Below are positions 6,192-7,107 of a stretch of 7,107 nucleotides of DNA, piece after piece. Source of the stretch: Thiobacillus sp. (GTDB lineage Bacteria; Pseudomonadota; Gammaproteobacteria; Burkholderiales; Thiobacillaceae); contig JADMKH010000319.1 of the NCBI GenBank assembly GCA_018780025.1, positions 1 to 7,107 on the forward strand. The letters are read 5' to 3'. The position numbers and the translations under genes are program-made. Position 1 is the stretch's first letter, and each line of letters starts with the position of its first letter. The notes beneath the pieces were generated by a model. That model saw nothing but the letters and a program-made list of their open reading frames with translations, had not been told where the DNA came from and did not search any database.

Positions 6192-6214
6192 GGGGCGGCG
6201 TAGCCCCCGAAAAT
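6186..6214 (+). promoter_or_regulatory. candidate promoter for the membrane-protein gene and bioB
   Basis: A consensus -35 TTGACA (6186-6191) is followed after 17 bp by GAAAAT (6209-6214), which matches TATAAT at four positions. The predicted start of transcription is at about 6221-6222, coinciding with the ATG of the next gene, which has no Shine-Dalgarno. A 5-bp GGGGC/GCCCC hairpin (6192-6196 with 6203-6207) lies in the spacer. Since the downstream gene overlaps bioB, this would also be a bioB promoter. Confidence 0.45.
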
Positions 6215-6221
6215 TCGCGCC

Positions 6222-6680
6222 ATGAAAACCAAACGTCTCATTCCTGCTTCGTCCTCCCGGTTTGCCGCGCAGCTGTTCAACATCATTACGGTAGCCGCGC
6301 TGACGATTTCGCTGACGGCATTGCTGCTGGGCAAATTGCTCGCCAGCCACAAGATCGGTTTTCTGCCTTTTGTGCTGTCGCTGCCACCCGTGATGATCTG
6401 GCTGGGCGCGTCAATATTTGTGTACGCCAGCATTGCCCACCACCCCAACCCGCGTACCGCGCATTACAACAAGTGGGCAGGCTACCGGTTTTACGGCGTG
6501 ATGGGCAGCCTGATGGTGATCGGGCCGGCGATTTACGGCCTTCTTGACGGCTGGCAGGGGCTGATGCTGGTGCTGGGCCTGGCGGTGACGATCATCGTGC
6601 CGTGGGCGCTGTTGGATATTTACAGGGCCGCACGCGAACCGTGGGCCGATATGACAATCGAGGTGGCAATTTATGAATGA
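6222..6680 (+). CDS. four-helix integral membrane protein of unknown function
   Basis: I do not recognise this 152-residue protein. It is clearly an inner-membrane protein: hydrophobic segments lie at about 19-40, 46-72, 92-108 and 112-135, with a basic N-terminus (MKTKR) and a loop HHPNPRTAHYNKWAGYRF (73-90) between the second and third helices. The short tail REPWADMTIEVAIYE is acidic. There are no cysteines or catalytic motifs. The ATG at 6222 lacks a Shine-Dalgarno and may be translated from a leaderless message (promoter candidate at 6186-6214). The gene overlaps the first codons of bioB by eight bases, so the two are almost certainly cotranscribed and translationally linked. A link to biotin, such as transport of a precursor or product, is only suggested by this arrangement. 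Confidence 0.8.
   Translation: MKTKRLIPASSSRFAAQLFNIITVAALTISLTALLLGKLLASHKIGFLPFVLSLPPVMIWLGASIFVYASIAHHPNPRTAHYNKWAGYRFYGVMGSLMVIGPAIYGLLDGWQGLMLVLGLAVTIIVPWALLDIYRAAREPWADMTIEVAIYE
6660..6666 (+). promoter_or_regulatory. ribosome-binding site for bioB
   Basis: GAGGTGG lies inside the end of the membrane-protein gene, with its GAGG core nine bases before the ATG at 6673. It supports that ATG over the in-frame ATG at 6682. Confidence 0.6.
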
Positions 6681-7107
6681 CATGACACAACCTGTGGTGC
6701 GCCTTTCCATGGCCGGAATCGAGGCCTTGTTCGCGCTGCCGTTTGCCGACCTGATGTTCCAGGCGCAGACCGTGCACCGGGCGAGTTTCGATCCCAACAA
6801 GGTGCAATTGTCGACCCTGTTGTCGATCAAGACCGGCGGCTGTTCCGAAGACTGCGGCTATTGTCCGCAAGCGGCGCGCTACGACACCGGCGTCGAAAAC
6901 CAGGGGCTGCTCAATCTGGACGACGTGCTGGCTGCCGCCAAGGCCGCCAAGGCTGCCGGTGCCTCGCGCTTTTGCATGGGCGCAGCGTGGCGCGGACCGA
7001 AGCAGCGCGACCTCGATCCGGTGCTCGACATGGTGCGCGAGGTCAAAGCGCTGGGGCTGGAAACCTGCGCCACGCTGGGCATGCTGAAGGACGGCCAGGC
7101 CGAGCAG
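6673..7107 (+). CDS. bioB: biotin synthase, N-terminal part (3' end outside window)
   Basis: Biotin synthase is a cytoplasmic radical-SAM enzyme that inserts sulfur into dethiobiotin in the last step of biotin formation. The frame runs open from ATG 6673 to the window end, giving 145 residues, somewhat under half of the usual length. The radical-SAM cluster motif CSEDCGYC gives Cys57, Cys61 and Cys64 for the [4Fe-4S] cluster. Cys101 (SRFCMGAAW) and Cys132 (ETCATLGML) correspond by motif to E. coli Cys97 and Cys128, ligands of the [2Fe-2S] sulfur-donor cluster. The later ligands lie beyond the window. The start overlaps the preceding membrane-protein gene in ATGAATGA. No palindrome resembling the E. 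coli BirA operator (TTGTAAACC half-site) is present upstream, so BirA-type repression is not evident here. Confidence 0.97.
   Translation, partial: MNDMTQPVVRLSMAGIEALFALPFADLMFQAQTVHRASFDPNKVQLSTLLSIKTGGCSEDCGYCPQAARYDTGVENQGLLNLDDVLAAAKAAKAAGASRFCMGAAWRGPKQRDLDPVLDMVREVKALGLETCATLGMLKDGQAEQ

Noticed and set aside
6173..6192. LexA box or BirA operator in the comF/bioB divergent region
   Set aside because: The arms TGTCA/TGACA do not fit CTGT-N8-ACAG or the TTGTAAACC half-site of BirA.

Overview
The window looks like a chromosomal segment of a GC-rich betaproteobacterium. The support is protein resemblance and gene order: aroB followed shortly by a dGTPase-like dgt gene is an arrangement I associate with Betaproteobacteria, and comF close to bioB also fits. 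The sequence itself carries no species-level marker. Coding density is high. There are no RNA genes, transposases, integrases or CRISPR arrays.

Layout. Positions 1-674 hold the 3' part of aroB (shikimate pathway), whose start lies outside the window. A 69-bp AT-rich gap (675-743) carries a promoter-like element, a perfect 19-bp inverted repeat and a perfect 12-bp palindrome centred on the next start codon. A HipB-like helix-turn-helix gene (744-1049), a HipA-family kinase gene (1046-2242) and dgt (2239-3366) follow, each overlapping the next by four bases. An 83-bp gap with a strong ribosome-binding site leads to a two-gene cassette: an AAA/ABC-type ATPase (3450-4679) and a DUF4276-like, possibly Toprim-fold protein (4676-5335), again overlapping by four bases. 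The 139-bp gap 5336-5474 holds only an imperfect hairpin. On the minus strand, 6167-5475 encodes a ComF-family phosphoribosyltransferase. A 54-bp divergent region (6168-6221) contains a promoter-like element. Downstream are a four-helix membrane protein gene of unknown function (6222-6680) and the 5' part of bioB (6673-7107 and beyond), which overlap by eight bases.

Reading it together. Housekeeping genes (aroB, dgt, comF, bioB) flank accessory material. A HipBA-type toxin-antitoxin pair sits between aroB and dgt and is coupled to dgt by an ATGA overlap, so dNTP hydrolase expression may follow HipB-type autoregulation. Immediately after dgt is an ATPase plus nuclease-like pair of the general layout seen in PARIS, AbiL and two-gene OLD-like defence systems. 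The neighbourhood (HipBA, dNTPase, ATPase and Toprim-like protein) is therefore a reasonable candidate stress or anti-phage locus. That role is inferred from family and context and is not demonstrated here.
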